A program made the position numbers and the translations under genes. Shown one piece after another: positions 26,629 through 35,093 of a stretch of DNA of 51,552 nt. Each line of letters starts with the position of its first letter. Position 1 is the first letter of the stretch. The stretch is from CBFHOS01 sp965657645. GTDB lineage: Bacteria > Pseudomonadota > Alphaproteobacteria > Puniceispirillales > Puniceispirillaceae. The DNA is taken from the NCBI GenBank assembly GCA_965657645.1, contig CBFHOS010000013.1:1-51552 (forward strand), read 5' to 3'. The notes under the pieces were generated by a model. The model was not told the origin of the DNA, did not search any database, and was given only the letters and a program-made list of their open reading frames with translations.

Positions 26629-27036
26629 CTACTTTTTGGCAGCAGATTTTTTGGTTGCTGATTTTTTAGCGGCGGCTTTTTTCTTTGGGGCGGCCTTTTT
26701 CGCAGGAGCTTTCTTTGCAGCTTTCTTTGCTGCCTTCTTTGCTGCCTTCTTTGCGGGGGCCTTTTTCGCCGCAGCTTTTTTCGCCGCTGCCTTTTTGGCT
26801 GGGGCTTTCTTAGCTGGTGCTTTTTTCTTTGGTGCTGGCTTGGCTTTTTGCTCAATCACTTCGGTGGTGTCATCTTCAGCATCACCGTCGTCTTCGTCAC
26901 CTTTGAGGCCAGTTTTGAAATTACGCAGGCCTTTGCCGAAATCTCCCATGATTGAGGACACTTTACCGCGGCCGCCAAACAACAGAAGTACAACAGCAAG
27001 AACGACGATCCAGTGCCAGATGCTAGTAAAACCCAT
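26629..27036 (-). CDS. tatA: Sec-independent translocase subunit TatA, with long Lys/Ala/Pro tail
   Basis: TatA polymerises to form the export pore. It begins MGFTSIWHWIVVLAVVLLLFGGRGK with the short TM helix, the FG hinge and the amphipathic helix GDFGKGLRNFKTGLKG. After an acidic patch (GDEDDGDAEDD), residues from about 64 to 135 are almost only Lys, Ala and Pro (KKAPAKKA and KKAAKKAA units). A usual TatA is 60-90 residues, so this 135-residue version is clearly extended. It heads tatABC. The 194 bp downstream-facing gap to the ABC gene (27037-27230) shows no other gene. Confidence 0.94.
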   Translation of the reverse strand: MGFTSIWHWIVVLAVVLLLFGGRGKVSSIMGDFGKGLRNFKTGLKGDEDDGDAEDDTTEVIEQKAKPAPKKKAPAKKAPAKKAAAKKAAAKKAPAKKAAKKAAKKAAKKAPAKKAAPKKKAAAKKSATKKSAAKK

Positions 27037-27230
27037 TTTCCGAATTCCTCTTTATGAAATCTTTATAAGGCCGTGGCCTCGATGGTTGGAATATAGACAG
27101 GCTATATTATTTGAACAACAATTCGTTGTCGTTAATGGCGAAATATAGAGAAATAAATATCATAACGCGCCAAAAGCCGGTTATCTGAACAGATACGCTA
27201 TCCAAAATGGGAGTGTTTCTGCGCCCTTGG

Positions 27231-28289
27231 CTAGCTGTCTTGGCGGGAACTGGCGCCCGTTGCGAACACAAAAGCCTGCCCCGGATCGACTGTTATCCGT
27301 ACTTGGGTTCCCGGCGGTAGTGAATTTAATCCCGGTACACGGGCATGCAAATGCAATTCATCGGTTCCGGTGGGCACAGATAAATGGATCAATGACGCAC
27401 GGCCAAGTAAACGCGCTTCCATTACCGATGCGTTGGCGCCGGTGCTGTCAGGCTCTATCTGTAGGGCTTCGTGCCGGATCACAACACTGGCCCGATCACC
27501 ATTCCTTAAACCATCTGGCACATCAAAAGCACCCAGCGGTGTTTCAATACGGCCATTTGTGACAATCGTATCAAGCCGGTTAACCTCGCCAAAGAACTCG
27601 GCGACAAAGGCGCTATTTGGCTGGCAGTACAGATTGACGGGGCGACCAGTTTGGACAATGCCGCCTTCCCGCAGAACCACAATCCGGTCCGACATGAACA
27701 TCGCTTCTTCGGCATCATGCGTCACCATTAAGGCGGCGGTGTTAGATGCTTTTAGCACATGTAACATCTGGTCGCGGATGCGTTCACGAAGCCGACTATC
27801 AAGGCCGGCATATGGCTCATCAAGCAGGATTACTGATGGGTTCGGCGCCAAAGCGCGGGCCAAGGCGACGCGCTGTTGTTGGCCGCCAGACAATTCATGC
27901 GGATAGGCATCTGCCAAATCATCAATGGTAACTTCGGCCAGCACTTCTAGCCCACGACCAATCGCCGCACTACCAGTCTCGTTTAGGCCAAAGATTACAT
28001 TTTCCATCACGGTCAAATGCGGGAATAGCGCATAATCTTGAAACATATAACCGATGCCGCGCTGTTCTGGCGGCATCATGTAATTGCCGGTGGATACGGT
28101 TTGCTGGTTTAGTAAAATCTCGCCTTTGGTTGGCATTTCCAGACCGGCGGCAAGTCGCAACAATGTGGTCTTGCCGCAACCAGATGGACCCAGCAGAGTC
28201 ACAACTTCGCCCTCGCGAACATCAAAGCTCGCATTACGCACAGATTGGTTGCCGTTATAGGCGTGCGAAATGTCTCTAAACTCAAGCAT
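27231..28289 (-). CDS. Orphan ABC transporter ATPase, FbpC/PotA-like
   Basis: A 352-residue importer ATPase: Walker A GPSGCGKT (34-41), Q-loop YMFQDYALFP, signature LSGGQQQR (133-140), Walker B VILLDEPYAGLD, H-loop VTHDAEEAM, and a C-terminal TOBE-type domain from about residue 240 (VAEFFGEVNRLD leads into it). The overall pattern fits iron(III)- or polyamine-type importers. No permease or binding protein is nearby. ATG 28289 overlaps the end of scpB by eight bases; longer in-frame starts lie wholly inside scpB. Its substrate cannot be told from the sequence. The location between scpB and tatA is unusual. Confidence 0.88.
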   Translation of the reverse strand: MLEFRDISHAYNGNQSVRNASFDVREGEVVTLLGPSGCGKTTLLRLAAGLEMPTKGEILLNQQTVSTGNYMMPPEQRGIGYMFQDYALFPHLTVMENVIFGLNETGSAAIGRGLEVLAEVTIDDLADAYPHELSGGQQQRVALARALAPNPSVILLDEPYAGLDSRLRERIRDQMLHVLKASNTAALMVTHDAEEAMFMSDRIVVLREGGIVQTGRPVNLYCQPNSAFVAEFFGEVNRLDTIVTNGRIETPLGAFDVPDGLRNGDRASVVIRHEALQIEPDSTGANASVMEARLLGRASLIHLSVPTGTDELHLHARVPGLNSLPPGTQVRITVDPGQAFVFATGASSRQDS

Positions 28290-29010
28290 CGCTCTGCTTG
28301 CTCTCGCTTTCCTCATTCTGCGAACCGGCATTATCGCCAGTTGAAAAATCGTCGATTTCGAAATTGGCTTCTAGAATGGCTTCTTCGATGAGTTCATCAC
28401 CAAGCAAGTCATCACTCTCAATCTCGTCCTCATCATCATTTTCATCACCAGTCGTGTCCATTAGGGCGCCTAGAACCTGACCTTTGCGCAACAATCCTGC
28501 TGATTTCAATTCGTCCAGACCCGGTAGGTCGGTGATCTCACCAAGGCCGAAATGATCGAGAAATGCTGGGCTGGTGCCCCATGTCAGCGGGCGACCCGGT
28601 GTACGGCGGCGGCCGCGTGGTTTGATCCAGCCAAGTTCGAGCAGAATATCCATCGTTCCCTTGGACAGGCTAATGCCGCGGATTTCTTCGATCTCGGCGC
28701 GGGTAATCGGCTGGTGATAGGCGATGATTGCCAAAACCTCTAGCGCCGCCCTAGAGAGGGGGCGTTCGACCAATTTATGCTGGTTTAGATGCTGGGCAAC
28801 TTCTGGCTTGGTGCGAAATGCCCACCCGTCACCAACCTTGCAAAGCGCAATGCCGCTGGTTTCGTCAAAGCGTTTATGCACAAGTGCAATCACCTCCGAG
28901 ATATCGACTTCATCAGGCAGATGGTGGCGCAAATCGCGCTCACGAACAGGTTTGTCAGATGCAAAGATGACGGCCTCAACGGTCGCAGCATATGTTTTCA
29001 AGGCGCTCAT
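28282..29010 (-). CDS. scpB: Segregation and condensation protein B
   Basis: ScpB is the kite subunit of the SMC-ScpAB condensin. The 242 residues contain two winged-helix domains in about 1-175, with the conserved ALEVLAIIAYHQPITRAEIEEIRG and GRPLTWGTSPAFLDHFGL. The last 60 residues are an acidic, disordered tail (DENDDEDEIESDD and on). It overlaps scpA by four bases (ATGA), so the condensin subunits are co-translated, and overlaps the ABC ATPase start by eight bases. Confidence 0.95.
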   Translation of the reverse strand: MSALKTYAATVEAVIFASDKPVRERDLRHHLPDEVDISEVIALVHKRFDETSGIALCKVGDGWAFRTKPEVAQHLNQHKLVERPLSRAALEVLAIIAYHQPITRAEIEEIRGISLSKGTMDILLELGWIKPRGRRRTPGRPLTWGTSPAFLDHFGLGEITDLPGLDELKSAGLLRKGQVLGALMDTTGDENDDEDEIESDDLLGDELIEEAILEANFEIDDFSTGDNAGSQNEESESKQSDA

Positions 29011-29828
29011 CCCCTCTCCTTCATCTTTAGATAAAGCGGTGCGTAATGGGTGTCTTGGCGTAGTTTTAGCATGCCTTCACGGGCCAATTCCAGTGATGCC
29101 ACAAAATGCGACGCGGTGGCCGAACGCCGGTCCATCGGGGCGCGCAAATTAGGTGGTAGGAACGTCTCTAAAACAGTCCAGTCTGGTGCGCTACCAATAA
29201 GGTGGCGCAACCGCTTTGCTGCATCCTCAACCGAAAACAGCTTGGTCGCGGCAATTGTAAGGGTTTGATTATCGGCGCTTGATTGAATGTCACCATAACA
29301 GGCCAGCAGATCATACAGGCTGGCGCTCCAGATAGGCTCGCTCGTGGTGCTAAATGTTTCCGCGGCACCGCGTGCAAAGCGTTGATGGCCAAGACGTGGC
29401 AGTGAGATCAGACGCTTTGACGCTTGTTGCATCGATTCAAGGCGTAGCAGCTGATATTTCAGCGCATCCGCCATATCGATGATCTCTTCATCTTCCTCTG
29501 GCTCTGGCTCAGGTAGCAAAATGCGAGATTTAAGATAGGCAAGCCATGCCGCCATCACCAAATAATCGGCGGCAATTTCCAGATCAAGTTCACGGGCATT
29601 GTTGATAAAGGCTAGATATTGTTCAGCCAGCGGAAGGATCGCAATTTTGGTCAGATCGACTTTCTGGTCGCGCGCCAAACTCAATAGCAGGTCAATAGGA
29701 CCCTCAAAACCATCCAGATTGACAAAGAGCGAGAGTTGCTCCGCAGTTGGCTGGTCGGCATCCGCAAAATCTTTGTCGATGCTATTATTCACTGGTTCGG
29801 TCACGGGGTCTGTCACAGGATCTATCAT
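29007..29828 (-). CDS. scpA: Segregation and condensation protein A
   Basis: ScpA is the kleisin that bridges the SMC heads. The 273-residue protein has the N-terminal kleisin motif VNLDGFEGPIDLLLSLARDQKVDLTKI and QYLAFINNARELDLEIAADYLVMAAWLAYLKSRILLP, given here as two overlapping signatures around residues 35-110, and a C-terminal winged-helix domain. ATG 29828 is chosen because it forms an ATGA overlap with the stop of the SPOR gene. The first 12 residues encode a triple repeat (DPVT, DPVT, EPVN). A nagZ gene, often found between the SPOR and scpA genes in Alphaproteobacteria, is absent. Confidence 0.95.
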   Translation of the reverse strand: MIDPVTDPVTEPVNNSIDKDFADADQPTAEQLSLFVNLDGFEGPIDLLLSLARDQKVDLTKIAILPLAEQYLAFINNARELDLEIAADYLVMAAWLAYLKSRILLPEPEPEEDEEIIDMADALKYQLLRLESMQQASKRLISLPRLGHQRFARGAAETFSTTSEPIWSASLYDLLACYGDIQSSADNQTLTIAATKLFSVEDAAKRLRHLIGSAPDWTVLETFLPPNLRAPMDRRSATASHFVASLELAREGMLKLRQDTHYAPLYLKMKERG

Positions 29829-30682
29829 TGCGATGGTGAGATGAATTTCCGCAAGATACAATCCTGTCCTGCGCGTTTAAGGCTGGCACAGACTTTATCG
29901 GCGGCGGCGCGTGGTAGCGGTTCTGAGACAATGCGCCAGAAAACACCATTGTTACCGGTGTCGATGCGCATCGTTCCCATAGTCACACCTGACAAACGCT
30001 TTTGGTGCTTGGTTGCGAGTAAACCGGCCTGCTCTGCGGCAATATCGGGATTGCGGAACGCCGCAAGCTGCACCATGTAAGCGGGCTCATCGCCATCAAC
30101 CACAATCTTTTTCTTCTTCAGGCTTGCCGATGCGCCGGGCGCGTCTGGCACAGGTTTGCTAACCGGCGTGGCTATTGCGGCCTCTTTCTCGTCCTTGTCC
30201 GTGTTAGCATCCATAGGCTTGGCAACAATCGTCTTGCTACCGTTCGTTACCACCTGTTCAGGCGCCTTTTCCACCGGAGGGGGTGCCGGCACGGTGGTTT
30301 CAGCAATTTGGGTGTTGTTTCCAGATGCTTGCTGGGCCACCTCATCGGTCTTGACCTCGGCCTCTTGTCCGATAGTCACAGTCGGTAATTCTGGGCTGTC
30401 GGATGGCGGGATCAAGGTTTCAACCTCGCTCTTGCCCGGCTCCAGACCACCCAGCATTACCATGACGGATGAGTCCTGATGGGCTATGTCGGTGCCGCCA
30501 GGGTCATCGGGTTTGGTCTTGAATGCGCCCTTTGGTGCCTCGATGATGATTAGATCACCTTCGTTTGGTGACATTAGTTGCGGCGTAAGCCACACAACGG
30601 CGGCCGCGCCAACAACAATTAGCACGCCAAAAATACTGATCGCACGCCAGTTTAACCCGCCGAGATCTTCATCTTGTTCCAT
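29825..30682 (-). CDS. SPOR-domain cell-division-type membrane protein
   Basis: A 285-residue bitopic membrane protein. One TM helix near residues 15-32 (ISIFGVLIVVGAAAVVWL) is followed by a long disordered periplasmic linker rich in Pro, Glu, Thr and Val, then a C-terminal SPOR domain of about 75 residues (MVQLAAFRNPDIAAEQAGLL to CILRKF). SPOR domains bind peptidoglycan stripped of stem peptides at the division septum. ATG 30682 has AAGGG ten bases upstream and is preferred to the in-frame GTG at 30688. It lies between argS and scpA. Confidence 0.9.
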   Translation of the reverse strand: MEQDEDLGGLNWRAISIFGVLIVVGAAAVVWLTPQLMSPNEGDLIIIEAPKGAFKTKPDDPGGTDIAHQDSSVMVMLGGLEPGKSEVETLIPPSDSPELPTVTIGQEAEVKTDEVAQQASGNNTQIAETTVPAPPPVEKAPEQVVTNGSKTIVAKPMDANTDKDEKEAAIATPVSKPVPDAPGASASLKKKKIVVDGDEPAYMVQLAAFRNPDIAAEQAGLLATKHQKRLSGVTMGTMRIDTGNNGVFWRIVSEPLPRAAADKVCASLKRAGQDCILRKFISPSQ

Positions 30683-30694
30683 TGCCACAGGCCC

Positions 30695-32431
30695 TTACAT
30701 TTCTTCCCGTGCTTCAATTGATAGCACAGATAACCCTGATCTAATCACTAATGCTGTTGCTTTGACAAGCCAGAGGCGGGCCGCGGTTAATTCGTCATCA
30801 TCCTCAAGAATAAAGCGGAGGGATGCATCCTCGCGTCCAGCCGTCCATAACGAGTGAAAAGCACTGGCCAATTCCATCAAATAAAAGGCGATACGATGCG
30901 GTTCATGTGACCTTGCCGCCGAGACAACAAGCTTTGGCCAGCTGACCAACTGTTTAACCAGCGCAAGCTCTGGTGCGGCGGTCAGGCGGGCGAGATCGGC
31001 GGTTTCCGGCAAATTATCACTTTGGCGTAATACGGAACTTGCCCGCGCATGGGCATATTGCACATAGAACACCGGATTATCGCGCGATTGTTCGGTGACT
31101 TTGGCATAGTCAAAATCCAAAGTCTGGTCACTGCGCCGCGTCAGCATGATAAAGCGGATAACATCGGCGCCTACCGCGTCAATCACATCGCGTACAGTCA
31201 CAAAGGTACCGGCGCGTTTGGACATTTTGACGGGCTTGCCATTCTCCATCAAATTGACCAATTGGCATAATTTAATGTCCAGCATGTTTTTCTGGCCAGA
31301 TAGCGCCTCAACCGAGGCCATCATGCGTTTAACGTAACCACCATGATCGGCACCAAAAATATCAATCAACTGGCCTTTTGTGCGCTCTAGTTTGTTGAGG
31401 TGATAGGACACGTCGGAGGCGAAATAAGTCCAGCCACCATCGGATTTTTGCAATGGACGGTCGGTATCATCGCCAAAGGCGGTGGCGCGGAACAATAGCT
31501 GTTCGCGAGGCTCCCAATCTTCGGGTTCTTTGCCTTTGGGTGGTTCTAATACGCCGCGATAGACATGGCCATCGGCCTCTAGCTTGGTGATGGCGGCCTG
31601 AACAGCGCCATTCTCGACCAAAGCCCGCTCGGATGAAAACACGTCCATCTTGATGCCAAGAGCGAGCAAATCACCACGGATACCATCCATCATAGCGGCA
31701 ATCGCAAATGTCCGGATTTCGGGCAACCAGTCGGCTTCGTCCATTTTGACGAACTTGTCACCATGTTTGTTGGCAAGTGCGCTACCAACATCTTTTAGGT
31801 ACGCGCCGGGATATAATCCTTCAGGAATAGTGCCGATATCCTCGCCCAAAGCCTCGCGGTAACGCAGATATGCGGATTTGGCCAAAATATCGACCTGCCC
31901 GCCAGCGTCATTGGTGTAATATTCTTTGGTGACATTCCACCCACAAAACGCCAGCAACCCAGCCAAGGAATCACCTAGCACCGCGCCCCTAGCATGTGCC
32001 GCGTGGAGGGGGCCGGTTGGATTAGCCGACACATATTCAACATTAACCGCCGCACCCGCGCCGCTATCATTACTGCCATAGCTTGCACCTGCCGCAAGGA
32101 TAGCCCCAATCTCGCTTGTCCATAAAATAGGCTCGACAGCGATATTGATAAAGCCCGGTCCAGCAATCTCGACCCCTGTGACACCGCTGCATTTACCAAG
32201 CTCATCGGCAAATAAAGCCGCAAGGTCACGCGGTTTGGTGCCAACCTGTTTTGCCAAGACCATCGCCGCGTTACAGGCAAGATCGCCATGCGCGGCGTCG
32301 CGCGGTAGCTCAAACACCACGCGGCCGAGCGCGTCGCCGCCCTCAATGAGGGTTGCGGGCAATGATCCAGCCTCTACCATGCGTTCAACTATTGCTGAAA
32401 ATTCGGACTCAAAGTAATTGAAAATGTTCAT
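30695..32431 (-). CDS. argS: Arginine--tRNA ligase
   Basis: Class I synthetase of 578 residues. An N-terminal tRNA-binding domain (about 1-110) precedes the Rossmann core with SANPTGPLHAAHARGAVLGD; the HIGH motif is HAAH, with Ala where Gly is usual. The KMSKS-equivalent is VKMSKRAG, and the C-terminal DALR anticodon-binding domain covers about the last 120 residues (VQYAHARASSVLR at its start). Like other ArgRS enzymes it needs tRNA for arginine activation. It lies in the dgt-argS-SPOR series. Confidence 0.96.
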   Translation of the reverse strand: MNIFNYFESEFSAIVERMVEAGSLPATLIEGGDALGRVVFELPRDAAHGDLACNAAMVLAKQVGTKPRDLAALFADELGKCSGVTGVEIAGPGFINIAVEPILWTSEIGAILAAGASYGSNDSGAGAAVNVEYVSANPTGPLHAAHARGAVLGDSLAGLLAFCGWNVTKEYYTNDAGGQVDILAKSAYLRYREALGEDIGTIPEGLYPGAYLKDVGSALANKHGDKFVKMDEADWLPEIRTFAIAAMMDGIRGDLLALGIKMDVFSSERALVENGAVQAAITKLEADGHVYRGVLEPPKGKEPEDWEPREQLLFRATAFGDDTDRPLQKSDGGWTYFASDVSYHLNKLERTKGQLIDIFGADHGGYVKRMMASVEALSGQKNMLDIKLCQLVNLMENGKPVKMSKRAGTFVTVRDVIDAVGADVIRFIMLTRRSDQTLDFDYAKVTEQSRDNPVFYVQYAHARASSVLRQSDNLPETADLARLTAAPELALVKQLVSWPKLVVSAARSHEPHRIAFYLMELASAFHSLWTAGREDASLRFILEDDDELTAARLWLVKATALVIRSGLSVLSIEAREEM

Positions 32432-32444
32432 TTAATATCTGCTG

Positions 32445-33668
32445 CTATCTCAAAATAGGGCCAAGATCAAAAAGCCGTTCATGTTCTAAAATGGCGTAAC
32501 GGTCAGTCATAGACGCAATGTAATCGGCGATGATACGGGCCTTGTCTTGTTCGGGAATATCATCAATTGCGCCCTGTGAGCTATGTTGCCATTCACTAGG
32601 CAAAGTGTTGGTCTCGGACATAAACAATTTGAACAGATCTGTCACCACCCGTTTTGCTTTGCTGGTCATGCGATTGACCTTGTAATGGCGCCACATATTC
32701 TGGAACAGGAAATTCCGCAAAGCCTCAAGGTCCGTCGCCATCTGGGGGGTAAAGGCGATGATCGGCTTGCCAGCATCACGGATATCATCCGGTGTTTTCG
32801 CATTAAGCGCCGTCAAATTGACCGTGGAACAGGCCAATAAATCCTCAACAAACACTGAAATTAGGCGCCGCACCAATTCATGCGTCATGCGCCCCTGCTC
32901 TATTGGCCCAAAGGTTTTTTCAATATCGGCAATCGCTGGGCCGACTTGCGGCAATCCGGCAATATCATCGATGGTGAATAGCTTGGCCCGGAGCGCGTCA
33001 TCAAAATCATGGGATAGATAGGCGATGTCATCCGCAAGGTTGGCCAACTGGGCCTCGGCCGAGGCATAGCTATGAAGGCGCATGTCAAACCGCGCATCTA
33101 AACCGGCAATGACCGGGCTGAGCGCCGCAGGGTCGGTTATCGGGCCGTTATGCTTGATCACCCCTTCCAGCGTTTCATAGGTTAGATTTAGCCCGTCAAA
33201 GCCGCCATAGCGGTGTTCTAGCGTGGTCAGGACGCGGATGGTCTGTTCATTGTGATCAAAGCCGCCATAATCAGCCATACAGCGGGACAAAGCATCTTCG
33301 CCAGCGTGACCAAATGGTGTATGGCCCAAATCATGCGCCAATGCCACCGCCTCGGCCAGATCATCATTCAACCCAAGCGAGCGCGCCATCGAACGGGCAA
33401 TTTGTGCCACCTCAATGGAATGCGTCAGGCGGGTGCGAAAATAATCGCCTTCATGATACACAAACACCTGAGTCTTATGCTTTAGCCGCCGAAACGCACT
33501 GGAATGCAATACCCGATCCCGATCCCGTTGATAGGGTGTACGTGCACCCGGCGCACCCTTTGAGGCAGCATCATCGCCCTCATCAATGAGCCGCCCACGC
33601 GAGGCTGGCCCATGACTGGCATACACAGCAAGCTGGCGATTTTCCATGAGAGAATCCATGATGGTCAT
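32445..33668 (-). CDS. dgt: Deoxyguanosinetriphosphate triphosphohydrolase-like protein
   Basis: An HD-domain dNTP triphosphohydrolase of 407 residues. Metal ligands lie in TRLTHSIEVAQ (His83) and ALAHDLGHTPFGHAGE (His112, Asp113), with a later Asp in LADDIAYLSHDFDDA. TPYQRDRDRVLHSSAFRRLKHKTQVF before the HD core is the family signature. The 407-residue length fits the alphaproteobacterial subgroup (E. coli Dgt is 505). ATG 33668 has AAAGG seven bases upstream; a shorter start at MENRQL is possible. It is divergent from erpA, 203 bp apart, with no other gene seen in the gap. Confidence 0.95.
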   Translation of the reverse strand: MTIMDSLMENRQLAVYASHGPASRGRLIDEGDDAASKGAPGARTPYQRDRDRVLHSSAFRRLKHKTQVFVYHEGDYFRTRLTHSIEVAQIARSMARSLGLNDDLAEAVALAHDLGHTPFGHAGEDALSRCMADYGGFDHNEQTIRVLTTLEHRYGGFDGLNLTYETLEGVIKHNGPITDPAALSPVIAGLDARFDMRLHSYASAEAQLANLADDIAYLSHDFDDALRAKLFTIDDIAGLPQVGPAIADIEKTFGPIEQGRMTHELVRRLISVFVEDLLACSTVNLTALNAKTPDDIRDAGKPIIAFTPQMATDLEALRNFLFQNMWRHYKVNRMTSKAKRVVTDLFKLFMSETNTLPSEWQHSSQGAIDDIPEQDKARIIADYIASMTDRYAILEHERLFDLGPILR

Positions 33669-33871
33669 AAATGCCTTTGTTATTCCAAATTCAACCGGTG
33701 CGGCCTGTCATCTGACGGTTTCAATCTATGCCGAAACGGGTTCTGGCACAATGTAAACCGCGCACAAGCTTTATTGGACTATTATCATGGCTTTGCTGAC
33801 GCGCCTTGATTTGACCGCGTACAAGGTTCATATTAACAGCATAGAGTCACCGATCATCGAAAGCCGTCAAA

Positions 33872-34231
33872 ATGACAGCAAATGCCGAAATTCTGACAAA
33901 GCCCTCTGACAAATTCAGCCTGAGCGCGGCCGCGGCCACGCGCATTACCACTATGCTGGAAAATGAGGCAGAGAATAGTTTCTTCCGTGTTGCGGTTAAT
34001 GGCGGCGGTTGTTCGGGTTTTCAATATGAATTTAGCATCGATCAAAGCCGTCAGGATGATGATTTGATTTTCAACATGCATGGTGTTGAGGTCGTCATTG
34101 ATGAGATGTCGCTTGAACTCGTGGAAAATGCTGAACTTGATTATGTGCAGGATTTGATGGGCGCGTATTTTGCCGTAAACAATCCCAACGCCACCGCGTC
34201 ATGCGGTTGCGGCACCTCTTTTTCAGTATAA
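33872..34231 (+). CDS. erpA: Iron-sulfur cluster insertion protein, ErpA/IscA family
   Basis: An A-type Fe-S carrier of 119 residues. The three invariant cysteines are Cys47 in GGGCSGF and Cys111/Cys113 in SCGCGTSF. The body carries the HesB/IscA fold pattern VVIDEMSLELVENAELDYV. Its sequence and the divergent position next to dgt fit ErpA, which delivers clusters to apoproteins. It is separated from xth by four bases, so the two are one unit. Confidence 0.92.
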   Translation: MTANAEILTKPSDKFSLSAAAATRITTMLENEAENSFFRVAVNGGGCSGFQYEFSIDQSRQDDDLIFNMHGVEVVIDEMSLELVENAELDYVQDLMGAYFAVNNPNATASCGCGTSFSV

Positions 34232-34235
34232 AACG

Positions 34236-35006
34236 ATGCGTATCGCAAGCTGGAACGTCAATTCTGCCAAGGCCCGCCTCGAAATCATCACTGGATGGTT
34301 GCAAGGTGATAATACTGATGTGCTTTTGATGCAGGAAATTAAATCCCAGGACGAAAACTTCCCTGTCGATGTGTTCAAAGAGCTTGGTTGGAACGTCGCT
34401 GTTCACGGTCAAAAAAGCTACAATGGCGTGGCTATCGCCAGTCGCCTGCCGATTGAAGATGTGCTGGTCGGCCTGCCCGGTGATGATAGCGATGAACAAG
34501 CACGCTACCTAGAGGCAACCATTGGCGGCGTGCGGGTGGCGACAATCTATCTGCCGAACGGAAACCCTGCTCCGGGGCCAAAATTTGATTATAAATTGGC
34601 GTGGATGGCGCGTTTGTATGACCGCGCGATTACTTTGCTCGAGAGTGAGATACCAGTGGTTCTGGGCGGTGATTTCAACGTCATTCCGCAAGATATTGAT
34701 TGCTATGATCCGGCTGGATGGGCGGGCGATGCCCTCACCCGGATTGAGAGCCGTGCTGCGTTTTTCAAGATTTGTTATGCTGGCTATCAAGATGCTTTGC
34801 GCGCCATTCATCCAGACGGTGTGCATTACACATATTGGGATTATCAGGCCGGTGCATGGGCCCGCGATAATGGTGTCCGCATTGACCATTTGCTGTTATC
34901 GCCAGAGGCGGCGGATAGATTAGAAACTGTCGGCATTGATAAGGGCCCACGCGGACTTGAGCGTCCATCAGATCACACACCAATCTGGTGCGCCCTTCGC
35001 GACTAG
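34236..35006 (+). CDS. xth: Exodeoxyribonuclease III
   Basis: AP endonuclease and 3'-5' exonuclease of base-excision repair, 256 residues. Catalytic residues are seen as MRIASWNVNS (Asn7), LMQEIKSQD (Glu34), IYLPNG, GGDFNVIPQDIDCYDP (Asp and Asn of the active site) and the final SDHTPIW (Asp-His pair). The length is normal. It follows erpA by four bases; an intrinsic terminator at 35043-35072 ends the unit. Confidence 0.96.
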   Translation: MRIASWNVNSAKARLEIITGWLQGDNTDVLLMQEIKSQDENFPVDVFKELGWNVAVHGQKSYNGVAIASRLPIEDVLVGLPGDDSDEQARYLEATIGGVRVATIYLPNGNPAPGPKFDYKLAWMARLYDRAITLLESEIPVVLGGDFNVIPQDIDCYDPAGWAGDALTRIESRAAFFKICYAGYQDALRAIHPDGVHYTYWDYQAGAWARDNGVRIDHLLLSPEAADRLETVGIDKGPRGLERPSDHTPIWCALRD

Positions 35007-35042
35007 CGTTATATTCTTGGACTTTCTGGTATTACCGCTCAC

Positions 35043-35072
35043 AAAAAAGGGCAGGATGAACCTGCCCTCTTT
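35043..35072. terminator. Bidirectional rho-independent terminator between xth and ilvD
   Basis: A perfect 7-bp stem GGGCAGG (35049-35055) with CCTGCCC (35061-35067) and loop ATGAA. A six-A run precedes it, giving a T-run on the minus strand, and TCTTT follows on the plus strand. It can end both the convergent erpA-xth and ilvD transcripts. Confidence 0.85.
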
Positions 35073-35093
35073 CATAGCGTTTTCATAAACCGA

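Noticed and set aside
26636..27148. 170-residue plus-strand ORF opposite tatA (Ala/Phe-rich)
   Set aside because: It is the antisense shadow of the Lys/Ala repeats of tatA; the composition is a by-product of GCC/TTT codons.
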